This document shows positions 23,368 to 37,300 of a stretch of DNA of 64,000 nt, piece by piece. The stretch covers positions 9,734,446 through 9,798,445 of the forward strand of contig NC_133234.1 in the NCBI RefSeq assembly GCF_040436345.1, in the 5' to 3' direction. This DNA comes from Pagrus major. Lineage: Eukaryota > Chordata > Actinopteri > Spariformes > Sparidae. The notes under the pieces were generated by a model. It did no database searches. It worked only from the letters and a program-made list of their open reading frames with translations, and was not told the origin of the DNA. Every line of letters begins with the position of its first letter. Within the stretch, counting starts at the first letter, position 1. The translations under genes were made by a program, and so were the position numbers.

Positions 23368-26300
23368 ATGCCTCGGGGCGGTGAGTATTATTATTAAAGT
23401 TCACGTTAAATGCTAATTTTCAGCAGGCTAAGTCTAGCTAGCGAATTGTTAGCTGGAGTGGTACGAATTCCCGTTCAACTCTCACATGCTTAGCTGCTAG
23501 CATGCTAACCGGGTAGCAAGGTGTATTTGCGGGTCTGAGCGACCGAAGAAAAATAGCAAATGTACCAATGGTGATTAATTAGTGCCTTTTACGTTAACAC
23601 ATCTTCCAGTTTGACGGTAATTTCAGCATCTTAAACGGTTTGAATGGTTTCGTTTTTTGGCCATTTGTGTTTAACCGCTAGTACCATGTGGACTGGAGAC
23701 CGCTTCAGCGATTGTTAATATTACCGGAGACTTTCTCAAATGTTTTGATATGCACTAGTCATATCTCTGGTTGTTTTTGCCATCATGTCCCTATACAAAG
23801 CTCTCTTGTTATGACATTTGCCTGTGAAGAGAGCTGGCCCTCATTGATCGTCATGTGTCTCATCACCCACCACACACACACCTCGCCCCTGTTCACACTT
23901 TGTAATAGCATAAGATCTTAATGATGGTGCAGGGTGTGTACATAATAACAGGAATACTTGTTCCACGTAGTGCCATCCACTATTGCATCACCACAAGCTT
24001 TGACTTAGGAAATGATCATAGTGTCTAGTCCAGGCATCTCAGTATCAACAAAAAGCAAAACCAAGACGGTATTTAATCATATTCCTTTACACATAAATCT
24101 TAGCTTGTGCTGGAAATGTTTTCCAAACTTTGTAGTGTGCTTGTAGAATAAGAAACTTTAAAAGACAGCTGGATTCATTTGATTCGTCTGTGACAACTCT
24201 GACATCTGTGTTCCAGGGAAAAAGGGCCACAAGGGCAGAGGGAAGCAATTCAGCAACCCCGAAGAGATTGACAGACAGATGAAAGCGCAGAGAGAGCTGG
24301 TGAGTAGTGATTTAAATGGCAGACATGGAGTTCCCTTCAAACCAGGTCCGGTGTGATTTGATGTGTGTGTGTTCACAGGAGGAAAAAGGGGGCGCAGAGA
24401 AAGAAAGCTCTTCAGAGTCCGACGAAGAGAGCAGCAGTGACAGCGACTCTGAGGTGAGTGAGTGGGTCTAATGTTGACTTGATGGTAGAAGTTGATCTGT
24501 TTCTATTTAGGTTTAGATTAATCCTTAATATTTAACCCTCAAAGACAGATGCTTAGGTGAAAATAGGTATTGTTCAAAATGATTAATAACTTCTGAACTG
24601 CTAATCCTATCTATGTTTTAAAACTCCATTAAAGCAGAATTTGTCAGCTTTTCAGCTGTATCACACACCTTGTTTGGGCTTTAAGGGACTCCATAGTGAA
24701 GGTAATCATGGCATCACGTTCTGCAGCATTAAAACATCAAAGATACCCACATATTTCCTACCTCTTTGCCAATGGGCAGTGGTTGTAGCCAAGATACTTT
24801 TGTTGTTCTGTTTCAATGGATAATGTTTCTTTTGCTTCAGTATCATCTGTTATGATTTAATAATCTTTCTATTTACTCTCTGAACTTTTTTTGGACATGT
24901 CTACATGGTCAGTAAATGAAATAAAGGGTTACACATGCTTTTTGCTGAAAAAAGCAAAGGATAATATTAAAATATATAGCTGTAACTTGCTTAGGAAAGG
25001 TCAGATGTAGACAAAAAATCATATGGAAGTACATCTTTTTAATTAAAAAACAAACAAATCGAAACTTCCTGAGGTTCTCTCTGAGTTCAGTTTAAAATTT
25101 TTAAAAAAAAGGTTAATTCATCCGTCCTTAGACAAAACAAATGTAAAATTGGGACTAATGTGCCAGACTGAAACCCTGAACCTCAGGCTGAGACCATGAC
25201 CGCAAAGACAGAAGAAAGAGAAGCACATCAGGGGAGCACTTAAAACCTGTGGCTACCCAAACTGGACCTTTGTCAAAACCTCTAAAAGATCCAGAGCAGA
25301 CAGAGAGGAAAAGACGGAAGATGTAACAACATCGTCATTCCTTATGTTGCAAGAATATCTAAGAAACTCAGGAGGGTCTTCAATAAACATCATATCCTGG
25401 TTCACTTCAAACCTGCCAACACGCTGAGGCAGAAACCTGTCCATCCTAAGAACAAAACACCCAGGCATAAGCAGAAAAATGTAGTTTATGCTGCTCAGTG
25501 CAGCCAGCACTGCACATATTCCTCTGTGCAGTGCTGGCTGACCCTGGCAGACCCCTCCTTAAATGAATGGCACAACACAGGAGGGCCAACTCTTCAGATC
25601 AAGCTGCTGTCCACTTGCATTTAAAGGAGAAAAAAATATTCCTTTTGAGGACAACAATGTAAACATCTTGGCTAGAGAAGACAGATGGGTTGAAAGAGGA
25701 CTAAAAGAATGATGTCAAACTGAACGACTGTCTTTGAACAGAGGAGGTGGCCTACGACACTACCTATCACTCACCTAAAATGCAGTACTGGGTTCTCTCA
25801 CCAGACTGCATAACAACCATTCACACCTGGGCTCACCTAGCCCTAGCAACTCACATGAAGGCCGGTTGGTTCAACAACCCACAAGTGGCCCTAACAACTC
25901 TGAAACTCAGAGCTCTCACATATCCTTAACAACTCTGTGAGGACACTCCCACACAGGGTTTAAAGATTTTTTTAAACTCCCCTCCAGTTAGTTAGAACTG
26001 AAGAAGCCTCTTGGATTAGAGGTGAAACATCTTCAAGAAACTGAAACAAGTCCAGTTGCCTACGATACAGCACTTACAACTGGATAGTCAGCCACCGCAA
26101 AACTTGTTCCAGGTTTCCAGAGTTAATCGAATATATATGGTGGTGAAGTATTCCAGGAATTACCTTGTGAGGAAGTTTGTAATTTACCTGCTGCCCCTCC
26201 AATTGCCTTTGGAAAAAGTAAGAGTGCAGGGAGAACAATGTTGTGATGTCCTTAGCCGAATTGTTGCTCAGATGTTTCTGGTGACGTATGCAAAGATACA

Positions 26301-27766
26301 TTCTGATTCTGGTCTGGAGTTCACTGTTCAGAGATTGACATCTGTGCACCGTCTATGATGTATTTAGCTTTAACTCCTTGAAAATGCTGTCACTATGCTA
26401 ATGTTAGATTGTTTACTTTTCGCCTTTCATGAGAGGGATTAAGAAAATTCAAAACTTACAAAAAAAGGGTCTGGATGGAAATGGTTGTGTGTAGTAGCCA
26501 GTATACAAACAAGCTTACCAGCCTGTGCCATTATTTACCAGCTCCGTACTGGTGGTGGCATGTCTCCGTTGTGTTATAAAGGTGTTTCTTTTTACTTACA
26601 GTCCAAAAAGAGGAGTGGAGTTGAGGGGCTTATAGAGATCGAGAACCCCAACCGTGTGTCTCAGAAGAGCAAGAAGGTGACTGAAGTAGACGTTACTGCT
26701 CCCAGAGAGCTGTCTCGCAGAGAGAGGTGGGTGTCACACAGTCCCCCGGGAAAGGAATGTTACCATTTGTGTTACTGTATTTCTGAATCATACAGTGTCC
26801 TCTCAATAGCATCAGGCTTTTTGTTTTGATGAAGTAATACTTTGTCTGATGTGTGTGCCCTCCTGTTCTCTCTTTCAGAGAGGAGATAGAGAAGCAGAAA
26901 TCAAAGGAACGCTACATGAAGCTCCATCTTGAGGGGAAGACTGACCAGGCCAAGGCCGACCTGGCCAGACTTGCCATCATCAAGAAACAGAGGGAGGAAG
27001 CCGCCAAGAAGAGAGACGAACTCAGGAAAGGTGAGAAGATTGATCAATTAATACTCTGAACAGTTCTGTAAAGTTAAAACTTTCTACTGGATGTCAAATT
27101 ATTATTTATTATTCAATTCTGTTCAAACATATGTAGTAGCGGAAAATGCATAGTTTGAACATTTTATATTCAGTTCATAAATGTACTGGACATCTACTTT
27201 GTACACACTGTGTCCTGACACGTAAGGCCAGAAAATGGCAATGAATTTTAGTTAAGAGAAGAAGGTTGTAAACCTATAACGACTACTTTTGAATCATGCA
27301 AGATTTTCCTATTTATTGGGTTGTTTGAGCATGGTCTGATGGAGAGATGCAGATTTTAAGCTTTTAGGCTACTAAATGACAATAATGTCAGTTTGTATAG
27401 ATGTATATTTTTTGAATTACAAATACTTGTATTTTATTTTGATATATTTGATAAGCCTGTATTTGTAATTTGTAACAAGATGCTTGATGTGTTTGTGCCC
27501 ATCACTGATTGGTGGTTAATAAATTTTTAATCGGTTAAATTCTTGACAGCAATTCATCAATTAATCCTAAACATCCATCAGTCTGATGATAATTCCAATT
27601 TCCAGCAGCAGACTGAAGGATTCCCAGAGCAATTGATTTTCTTTGAACACAAGTTGTTTAAAGCAATTTTACAGAAAGTTTTACGATATTGAAACTCACA
27701 GTCCCCTAAGTCGCTTCTTATTTTATTTCAGAAAAAGATGCCGAAGAAGCCAAAGGAAAGCGCTAG
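23368..27766 (+). CDS. pdap1: PDGFA-associated protein 1 (PDAP1/HASPP28), complete, 6 exons
   Basis: Exons 23368-23380, 24217-24299, 24379-24453, 26602-26726, 26879-27030 and 27732-27766 join in phase to 483 nt, 160 aa. The protein starts [17 protein letters not shown] Ser/Asp/Glu-rich acidic segment follows ([17 protein letters not shown], likely casein kinase 2 sites), then the conserved HASPP28 core: [49 protein letters not shown]. The core is highly charged and probably helical. PDAP1 is a small phosphoprotein linked to PDGF-A and RNA-related roles; its molecular function is not settled. It is shorter than the human protein (181 aa): the acidic part is trimmed and the chain ends at AKGKR, without the SLSL-type tail. 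The tiny first exon carries only four codons plus one base. Intron 3 holds a Penelope-like element. Confidence 0.95.
25080..26070 (+). mobile_element. Decayed Penelope-like element (3' part, GIY-YIG region)
   Basis: In pdap1 intron 3, same strand as the gene. Pieces in shifting frames match Penelope-like ORFs. The RT tail/linker reads [20 protein letters not shown] then [18 protein letters not shown] (about 25360-25475). The GIY-YIG region reads [13 protein letters not shown], then [14 protein letters not shown] and [10 protein letters not shown] (about 25480-25760). After that come non-functional tails ending [17 protein letters not shown] (about 25990-26050). Several stops and frameshifts, and the loss of part of the endonuclease, make it inactive. 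Clade not assigned; left boundary approximate. Confidence 0.75.
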
Positions 27767-29070
27767 TCTTCATCTGACAGCTTCGACGTGCACTTAAGTC
27801 TCAGCGTGGAGAAAGGGGGAGGGGACCAATTCGAGTGGCGTCAGATCAGGGTTGCTCCTGAACTCCTGTCCCTCATTTCAAATCAGAGGGGCGTGAGTCT
27901 TCCATGACAGTGTGGTCAGGACAGGGAAAACGGGTGGAGCGCAGCGAGTTGAAGAGGAAATGCAACATTTGGGATGCCTCTATTTTTCTTTAATAATCGC
28001 AGGTTTTCCAAGTGCTTCACTGCCTCTTTTCTCTTCCCCACTCACGATGGTTTTAATTCTAAAGCTGCTGAAGTTATTTCCATTGTTTTTGATTTATACA
28101 ACTTTACAAGGTTACCTAATACACGTTTACTTAATGACTCAACAAATATAACAGTGAGTGTGCACGAGAATTTTTTTGGTGCTTTACTTTTCCTTCCACG
28201 TCACCTGCTTTGTAAGAATACAAATGGGTGACAGACGGAGAAAAGAACACTATTCAGAGGATAAACTGATATATAGGAATTATACAGTGTAGTTTAGTAT
28301 TTGGATATGTTGCACAAGATATTGGTATAATTTTCTAAAGATGTAAAAGTTTTTTCATCAAAACTCAGAATCATCTATTTCCACTAGCTTTATTTTGTCC
28401 CCTTCAGCCCCTTTTTTTTTCAGTTCACAGTCAGAAGAATTAGCTGTCCTCATACCACAACACATCTAGAAGTTGGAAAATATTTAGCTTCTTTTGCTTT
28501 GTTATGCATCATTTCCCCAATTCTACACTTTCCTCACCTGAATCACCTTTTTGCTGTCAGTTCTGTTTTGTACTCCTTTGCTCAAAAACAACAGGAATAT
28601 TACTTGAATTGCCTATAATAAGCATTTTTAAGTTGTCAAACATCAGGGCTGGAAAGCATCGTCTCGTACCACCTCAGTAACTGTGGCCTCGCCCTGTTTC
28701 TGATTGGGTCTCTGTGGTTCTATAGGAGGGAGTGTGTCTTTGTTGCCTTTTCAAAGTGTACGCAGGCCAGTTCACTGTCACCTGTAATTGAAGTACTACA
28801 AAGAACCCACTCTGAGTTAGTTCATTAGGTACACACACAAAGGTGTACATGATGAACTGGTAACTCGGTATGTGGGGGATTTGGATATGCCTTGATCAGG
28901 AAATCAGTGTTCCCTATAATATCATAATAAGATGGAAGTAGCTGACAGAACAACCTGTTGGAACCACAAAGTGTGAGAAATGTAGCCTCAGCGTAAAATG
29001 AATTCCTCAAGTTTTCCATCATGTATTTGAAGTCATTTTTAAAAAATAAATTCATTAATAAATAAAAGGC
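27767..29070 (+). other. pdap1: pdap1 3'UTR with poly(A) signals
   Basis: About 1.3 kb of non-coding sequence after the stop. AATAAA occurs at 29045-29050 and 29061-29066, close together, which is a plausible end of the transcript. Open frames at 27912-28231 show no family resemblance and belong to the UTR. Confidence 0.5.
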
Positions 29071-31080
29071 TGTGTCGTGATTTACATGTACATTGTGATT
29101 GTTTTGTCAGTTATTCGCCCTGGAGCTATACTGATATATTCTGTTAAAAGTCAGATGATGCCACTTATTTAAATCAGGGTGGGTATTTAATTGCTGTTTG
29201 TCCTCTGCATTTTGCTGTTGCCACCACTAGACTGCAGCATCTGACAGGCACCAGGTTTAACACAACCTCCGGCCGAGCATCAGTGTGCTGCTCCTGATGC
29301 ATCTACTGAAAATAAAGCCGGATGCCATTATGCCACAGTCCAGAATAAAGCTGCATAGACCAGATTTGATTTACAAAACCAAACTTGGCACAAAAAGATG
29401 TCAAGTGGTGTCCTCGTACATCTGCAGAACCATGACTTTGACTGAACAACACAATTTCAGGGTTAAGATGTGCACTCCAATCACATCCTGGATGTTTACC
29501 TGTATCTGAGTAGAGAAAGTTGAATAATCTGTGAAAAAAAGAGACACTTAATGGAGAATCAAAGTTCTCACTATGAATTATATTTATATAACATGAAATA
29601 AATCTTGAAAAAGCACATACAAGATATGTCATATAACCATGACATTGTAAAACAATTTAGGACATTTAAAAAAAAAACAACTAAATCTTAACTAAATATT
29701 AATTCATTCTGTGTTAGTCGCCTACTCATGATTTCAATATGCGCAAAAATAAAAATAGAGTAAAAAAATATTTGAAAATGTAATATTGTACTAAATGTAA
29801 TTCATATCTTATTCCAGCAATTCTGATCTCTAGATGTCCTTTATCCATTGTATGTTTTACTTTTATGTAGCCATCTTATCAGAACGTCTGTAATCTGTCA
29901 ATACTCCGTCTTAACTGACATAGAAAACTTAGTAAAAACATCTGGAATGAACTACAAAGAAATGTGTAATACATAGGTCTCGTTTACATAGGTGACGCTT
30001 GAGACACGTCCACACCACTTTTTGAAATGGCCGATGCCGTCCCCATCACTTTTCAAAAGCATTTTTTTGTGAACAAAAAAAAAAAAAACAAGTTCTCAAG
30101 TATAACTTGTAGAAATTTTTTCAAACCAGCATCTAAAATGTAAAGTACACAACAACACACGGCTAAGAAACAGCTAAAACAGTGATATTGCTCATTGGAT
30201 TACAGACGTGATCAGCAAATCAAATCAGAATGCAACTTTAGATTGTCCTAACCTACCAGCCCAAAGCGACAGTATTTGATGAGTTTGGAATGAAACTCAA
30301 AAATCAACTTTTCTTAAAAATAGGACCTTTAAATATATAAATAAATATATTAATATAATATAATGAAATTTGGAGTTGTAACAATTTAAGCTTTGAATAA
30401 AAGGTAGTAATATGTCAATGTTGTGTTCATAGCTTGTTTCTGCTCCCCCCAAATGGCCCAAATAATAATAATTATAATAATGTTATTGCAGGTGAAAAAA
30501 ACTGTAAAGAAAAGAAAAGGTTTAACTCAAAAAATATAATGGCATGGCAACAAATAATGACAAAAAGGCCCGAGTTCAAGGCTTGCCGTGTTGAAATAAA
30601 AATAATTTTCGCACTGACTGAAAATAAAAATCAGTTAGCAGAGCCAGCAGCATTGATAGTTTCCTCTTTTGGTCTTTTCACATCCTTTTAACACTTTAGC
30701 ACATATTGTTGGAATTTACAGAAGTGCACACTAACCACAACCTGCCAGAACAACATTTTAAGAGTGAGTCACTCTTGTTATAAGCAGACCTTTGGCAAAA
30801 TACTGCACAAATTATGATTTTTATTGAGATATCAATCTGCAAATGTCATATTTCTGGGCAGAAGTTTTATATAGAGATATCTCCTTTCGTACACTTGTTG
30901 CAAATAGTATTTTTTTTCACTGAGAGTGAATAAAAACTAAAAGTTCTGCCATTGTATCTCTATAATTTCAGGGTTAACACCAAATTGCCAAATGTGTTGG
31001 CGGTGTGCCTTTAAAATCTAACTTTTAAATCATAGTGTGGTAGTTACAACCTCTCTGCCCCCTCACAGCTGACACCTCAT
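29071..31080. other. Intergenic spacer between pdap1 and sh3bp1
   Basis: AT-rich with poly-A (about 30068-30089) and ATAAATA patches near 30340. No exon or clear transposon end recognised. The small frames at 29285-29632 and 30434-30691 are unsupported. Confidence 0.45.
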
Positions 31081-31089
31081 ATGTGCAAC

Positions 31090-31340
31090 TTCCTCATTCA
31101 CTGGCTTGTGTCAAGAGCTCACTCCTGAAACAAGAACGAAAACTTACGGGCCAATCACGCACACAGAAACAGACACACAAACAACAACCACAGAGGCAGA
31201 GGAGACTCGTCTGTGCCTTCTTTCCCTGATGAAGTAACACAGCTGGACCCTGCGTGGACATTTTTGGATCAGGATATCTCCTGAGGCTGAGCAGGGCTGA
31301 GAAGGTCAGGTAGAAAAGCTGGTTGGACTCCGCTGCCAGC
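31090..31340 (+). promoter_or_regulatory. sh3bp1: sh3bp1 5'UTR / proximal promoter
   Basis: About 250 bp before the start codon. The ATG is preceded by GCCAGC, giving A at -3. No TATA box or CpG island stands out, and the transcription start is not determinable. A long minus-strand frame at 31094-31534 overlaps it and looks like a chance antisense frame. Confidence 0.35.
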
Positions 31341-34300
31341 ATGCTCCGGCAGTCTCTGAGCATCCTGAAGCAGCTCAGCTCTGGTGCAAAGTAAGTGCCT
31401 TGATCTGGTATGTACTGTATCTCTTCTGAGGCCGTCACACTGGACATCAGGGCCTTTGGGATCTTGTGTGAATCCAAAAGTGGCATGGTCTGGTGTAGGA
31501 TAGGATCTTGGTCTGATGATTTATACATGATCATGTATGTCAGGTTAAGGTATCATAGCTTAATTAATTTCAATTTCTCAGTAATCACAGCAATAACTGT
31601 AGATACACAGTATAGGAAGTGTTTTAAAGCAACACTTTGAAGTAACTTTTGAAGAAGAAATAACAAAAACTTCCTCTAAATATTTTGCTTAAAAGTTGTC
31701 CATGGGAATAGTACTTGAGTAAAAGTCTTGATATTAAAGTATCTGATATTAAATGTACTTAAGTATCAAAAGTACAAGCGAAAGTGATTTATACATATAT
31801 GTACATGTAGATACTGTATCATATGAGTCACCGGATTACAAGATATGATCTTCAGTTTTTTTCTGTATATCAGATTCAATGTTTTTTTTCTTTTTTTATC
31901 TGATGGTGTGAAGTTAAAAATGTGCTACTTTGGCTCTGATAAAGAAAAGAAAGGTATCTGATGTAAAAAGTAACTAGTTACTTAAGTTATCCAATCAATG
32001 TAGTGGAGTAAAAACTACGGTATTTGTCTTTAAAAATATAGTGGAGTAAAAGTACAAAGTAGCATAGAATGGAAATACTCAAATAAAGGACAAGTATGTC
32101 AAAATTGCAACTCCTTCCGTTGCATTCACGCCACAACAGCGCTGTTGTTCGAATCAGCGGCCCCCCCCTTAAGTGGTTGCCAGGTCGTTGCACTAGCTAG
32201 CGTTGCTAGTGCTAGCCAGCAGACATTAACATTGCTAACGCTACCTAGCTAATACTAATATTGCACACACTAGCTAACATTAACGTTGGTAACGCTAACT
32301 AGCTACCTTTAACATTGCTAATGCTAGCTAATGTTTGGGCTGTAGTATGGTATGCTGGTGCGTATCTCAGGCTTTTTTACATTTTTTTCATACTATATAC
32401 TATTAGATGACAAAGCTTGATAGAAGTTGAAGAGCTTCTTTTATTCTTCTCTTTTCTACAAGCTCTGTAAATGTAGTATATATTTTTAAAAATTATTTGT
32501 AACATCAAACTGCTAATATGAACTTTAAGTACAGTATATCAGTACAGGAAACGCTGAATTCGTAGGCATTTTAACGTACCCTCGCTCAAAGCAGTACACT
32601 TTGAGGTTTTGCTACTATTCCCTACTACACATCACTTTATATCTAATATAGCTTGTGTTTGCTAATGTCAGCTATAGGTATTGGTGCAAAGCTGCCAACT
32701 TAGTTAGTCTGGAGCCTTCCCGACTGTACGTTTTGTCATATACACTGTTCCTGTAATTGTCACGTCCCAGCTATGGTGACCTTTGTTCAGTCAAAGTTAT
32801 CAGGCACTTTTAAGCTGCTGCTGTGAATCTAAATAAAAGTTGTCTTCAGGAGTGTTAATGTGTGGATGGATCATTTCATGTATAAAAACGTTGAAGGCTC
32901 AGTTTACTTTCCTCAAGTCCAGAAACATTTATCGACTTTCACAAAGCTCCTGTGCATCGTCACTTGTTGTACTGGAGAAGTTTTCATTTCGGCGCCATAT
33001 TCTGTTTTGAGGAAATGTTGAATTCTGCTTTGGTTTCCCTGTTCTCGTTTTCAGAGTTGCAAACAAGGTGTTGAAAAGTGTGTAAAGCTGACATGCTCAC
33101 AGTGGCTGGTTCCTCTTTAAAGTGAAGCATGCTGCCTGGGTTTTGAGGGAAACCTCAGGCTCTTCTATGCGTGAAAGCCAGAAAGGTTCAGCACGCCTGA
33201 GTAGACTGACTAGTCGGGTTTGTGGTTTATGTTGGTTTATGTTGGCCGCACCCGATGTTAATCTAGTGGCTGTCCGAACTTTGACACAAAAGAAGTAATT
33301 GCAGTTTATATTATTTTTTTTATTGAAGTTTTATCAACTTAATAATCAAAAACCTTTCCCGTGCTGAACAGGTTGAATACCTCTGACCTAAAAAGTTAGT
33401 GTGACTGACACTGACATTAAACAACTGACACCCACACCCTGTTTGGTTTTTCTTGGTACACGCTTGCATGCAGCAGGGGTGAAGGTGTGTGTGTGTGTGT
33501 GTGTGTGTGTGCAGGCCATGCTGGCTCTATACCTCTGACGTACCGTGGTTTAATAATAAACCTACACAGCGTGCATCTGCAGCAGAGCAACGTGGGCTTC
33601 AACTATCACTGCTGCACTTCACCCAGTTCTCAGTTTGTAGAGACGCTGTGACTGTGGTTGAGATGAACACACACATACACAAATAAAACACACACTCAAA
33701 TTATGAACATGGATTGTACATTAGGTATGAATTGATCAGTTTTAGACCCCAAAGTGTGACAAAACATTGATTCTGATTGTTATGTCAGTTCTCTATTTGT
33801 CACTGTGGTCAGCTCGCTACATCCATTATATGAGCATGCACGCCTTCACAGGCGCTTTTATTTTCCCAAGTTAGCATACAGCATGTCTGCTCACATGCTC
33901 TTATGTAATTTCATTCTCTGTGGAATAATCAGTTTTTGTTGAAATGAGAGTGAGAGGTTAAGAAAAGGGAACTGACGAGTGGTTCAAACACACTGGGGAG
34001 CCTGTCCTTTTGTGTTTTGAAACATCAGATGTCAGGTTCACAAGAAACTACATCTCAGAGGTGGTGGAGCTCATGCGACCTCTTTGTGAACTGGGCTGGG
34101 CTTCCTTTTGCCATGAAACGAGCTTGAAGATGTTCTCAGATGGGGTTGTTGTGTTTCACCTGTCTGTTTATCTCCTTCCCTTCCGATTTAAGAATCTGTG
34201 TGTGGCGGCAGAGACAGAAGAGGGGTTTTGGTTTTTTCAGCCTCTCCGTCCTCTCACAGAGCTGGTACTGAACTAAAACACAGTGGCAGCCCTCACACTC

Positions 34301-37300
34301 CAGCTTTAGGTTGTTGGCTTCATGTCACTTCTCAGTCAGTCAGGCCCAAAAATGTCCTCAGACAGCAGATATATCAAGAGCTCAGAGCAGAGGAAGTGTA
34401 CTTAAATTTTGAACTGCAAAGACACTGCAGCGGCTTATATTTTATTTTCATCTGATTATTATCTGGCTTCTTAGAAGGCAGCTTCTAAATATCTTATAAA
34501 AACCTGCATCTCTGACTGTCCCACCAGCACATAAAGGCAGCAATGTAGAAAACATACAAGGTGTGGATGCTAACGTGCTACAGAGCTTTGCAACATAACA
34601 CGCAGACGGCATAATGACAAAACTGCTCTTTGTTTACATTCTTTTGATAATTTCAGTTAATGGTTGAATGTTCTCAACTAAATTTCTTACATATTGCCTC
34701 TTTAAGTCCAGGTTTAAAGTACTTTACTTGAGTATTTCCATTCTATGCTACTTTATACATCTTTATGTATAAATTACTACTTTTACTGACAGTATGTAAA
34801 GGATCTGAGTACTTGCTTAACCACTGAGGCTTTGTGTTTTTATTACCTTCAGATAGAACTTATAAAAGCCGCTCATTTCTATCCAAAACCTTCTTAAGAG
34901 GTCCAACCGACAGTCCAAATACCAAAGATGTTTTATTTACAACATCATAAAACAGAGCAAAAACAACAAAGCCTCACATCTGAGAAGCAGCAGATGTTTC
35001 ACATTATGTTTAATGAATGACTTTAACAGTTATGGTAGACAATAAACAACTTGTTGGTTAATAAAAAGTCGGTCGACAGAAAAAAATGACTGGCAACAAT
35101 TTTGATAATTGAATAATTGTTTAAAGGAATAAATTCAACATTTAAAAAAACATAGTCACTTTTTTCTGGCTTAAGGATATTATGAGGGGTGTTTTTCACA
35201 ACCTTGTGACATTTTATAGACTAATATAGAAATGGAGACAATGATCCTCAGATTGACTGATATTCAAAATAATTATAAATGATGAACAAGCCCTACATTA
35301 TTATAAAAGGACATTTTAAATATCATATTGTTGTTGAATACATTTCAACCAGTTGTTTCTGGGCCAGAATTGTTTACCTGTATATTCACTAACCAACACA
35401 ACATACACCTCCGCAGGACACAAGATGCCACTGATCTTCTGCATGAGGACCTGGTTTTGGTGAGAAAAGAAAACATTCTCCTTTATCTCTACAGCATAAA
35501 ACATCAGACACAAGCTCTGCTGGTTAAAAGATCACGTAGTTCAGCTCTAAGTGTTACTGCATGGTTGTGTGTCTCTAACTGAATGAAGGTGGAGCAGCGG
35601 GTGGAACCGGCCAAGAAGGCGGCTCAGGTCCTTCACAAGAAGCTGCAGGGCTGCATGCAGAGTCAGCAGGGGCTGGACGCCGAAAAACGAATGGTACTGA
35701 AAGTGCTGTCTCCATGAGGTGGAGGCCGGGAGGCATTTGAGTAGTTGCTTTCAGGTGTTACATCTGCTTCTGTCTCCACAGAAAAAGCTCCCCCTGATGC
35801 TGCTGTCCATCAGCATGGCTGAGAGCCTCAAAGACTTCGATGCAGAGTCCTCTATCAGGTGACAGGTTTGATCCTCTGCAGTCCATCCACCCATCCATCC
35901 ATCCATCCCTTCATGCTCTTGACCTGAACTCTTGACTAACAACTGACTGCAGTCATGTGACAACCTCATGACTGTAGTACGCTGGTTTTCAGTTTTGGAT
36001 GAAAAAGAAAGAGGATCCCACACACTGTCTACAGCTTGTGACCATTGTCACTAGTCATGTCTTTTATTTTTAGTTTCTGGGCTCTGATAGAGCTACTAGG
36101 GTTTACTGGCATTTAGTTCTTGTTGGAAGCTCAACGCAATGTGCAAGATTTTTATAATTTTTTAATTTCTTGTGTGTCAGGAGGGTGTTGGAGATGTGCT
36201 GCTTCATGGAGAAGATGTTGGCCAGCATGCTGGCAGACTTTGAGATGAAAGTGGAGAAGGCCGTTCTGGAGCCCCTCAACAAGCTCAGCGAGGTGCGAGT
36301 GACTCTCACTGCATGTTGTTTACAACAAAAACTAATATAATACTTCCGATCGCCCCGCTTCACATGACCACAGCTGCGCTACCTGTGTAAATTTTTATTG
36401 TGCTATTTATTGCACTGGTTGGTTTGGTTTTGTAGTGCTTTGGTTGGGCTCTGGGTTCCTGTGTCATTTTTTTTCCATCCTCAGTATGTATCTATCTAGA
36501 AGTGCACGTGTAACTATTGTTGTACATTTCTGTCGCTATACGCTGACTGAATAAACATATTTACAACTAGGGGAATGGAAATAAAACAGACAAACCTTTA
36601 GAGATGCCAGTTAACCTAACCTGCATGTCTTTGGACTGTGGGAGGAAGCCTAGAGGACAAACGCACACATGCACAGAAGAATATGCAAACTCCACACAGA
36701 ACTGAGATAAATTAAAAAGCACAATATTAAGAAATTGATTGACAAACCAGTTCAAATTGCCCCTATGTTTTACTTTTATTCTCTTTTCCCTCCAGGACGA
36801 TTTACCGGAGATTCTCAAGAACAAGAAGCAGTTTGCGAAGCTCACAACAGACTGGAACAATGCAAGAACCAGGTGAGCTGCACAGAGTCAGTTAAGTCTA
36901 TGTGTGTCCAAATAGAGACTAATACACATTATGTATTTTTTTGTGTGCACCTTCAGGAGCCAAGCCAGCACAGGTCCCCAGGCAAAGCAGGATGGGCTCA
37001 GGGAGGAAGTGGAAGAAGCGTGGAGGAGGTTGGAGAGCATCAAGGTACCAGTGTTTCCTTCTTTTGTAGCAAGGATCCACCCCAAGGCATTGAACCTAGT
37101 CTTGACCTCTGACCTTTCTGTTTTCCTGTCTCTGTAGGACCAATACTCTGCAGATCTGTATCATTTTGCAACTAAGGAAGAAGATTACGCCAACTACTTC
37201 ATCCGTGTGAGTTGCAGTTGTGATGGCTCAGTATTTTTTCTTCTGAGTGTGATAATAATAAAAAAAGTCTGCATATTCATCTTCAGATTTACCTCTCTTG

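Noticed and set aside
31094-31534. 146-aa minus-strand open frame over the sh3bp1 start
   Set aside because: No recognisable domain, and it overlaps the well-supported first exon of sh3bp1 on the other strand.
36735-37137. Long frames extending sh3bp1 exons 6-7 into introns
   Set aside because: They are intron read-throughs; the spliced phase and RhoGAP homology fix the exon edges.
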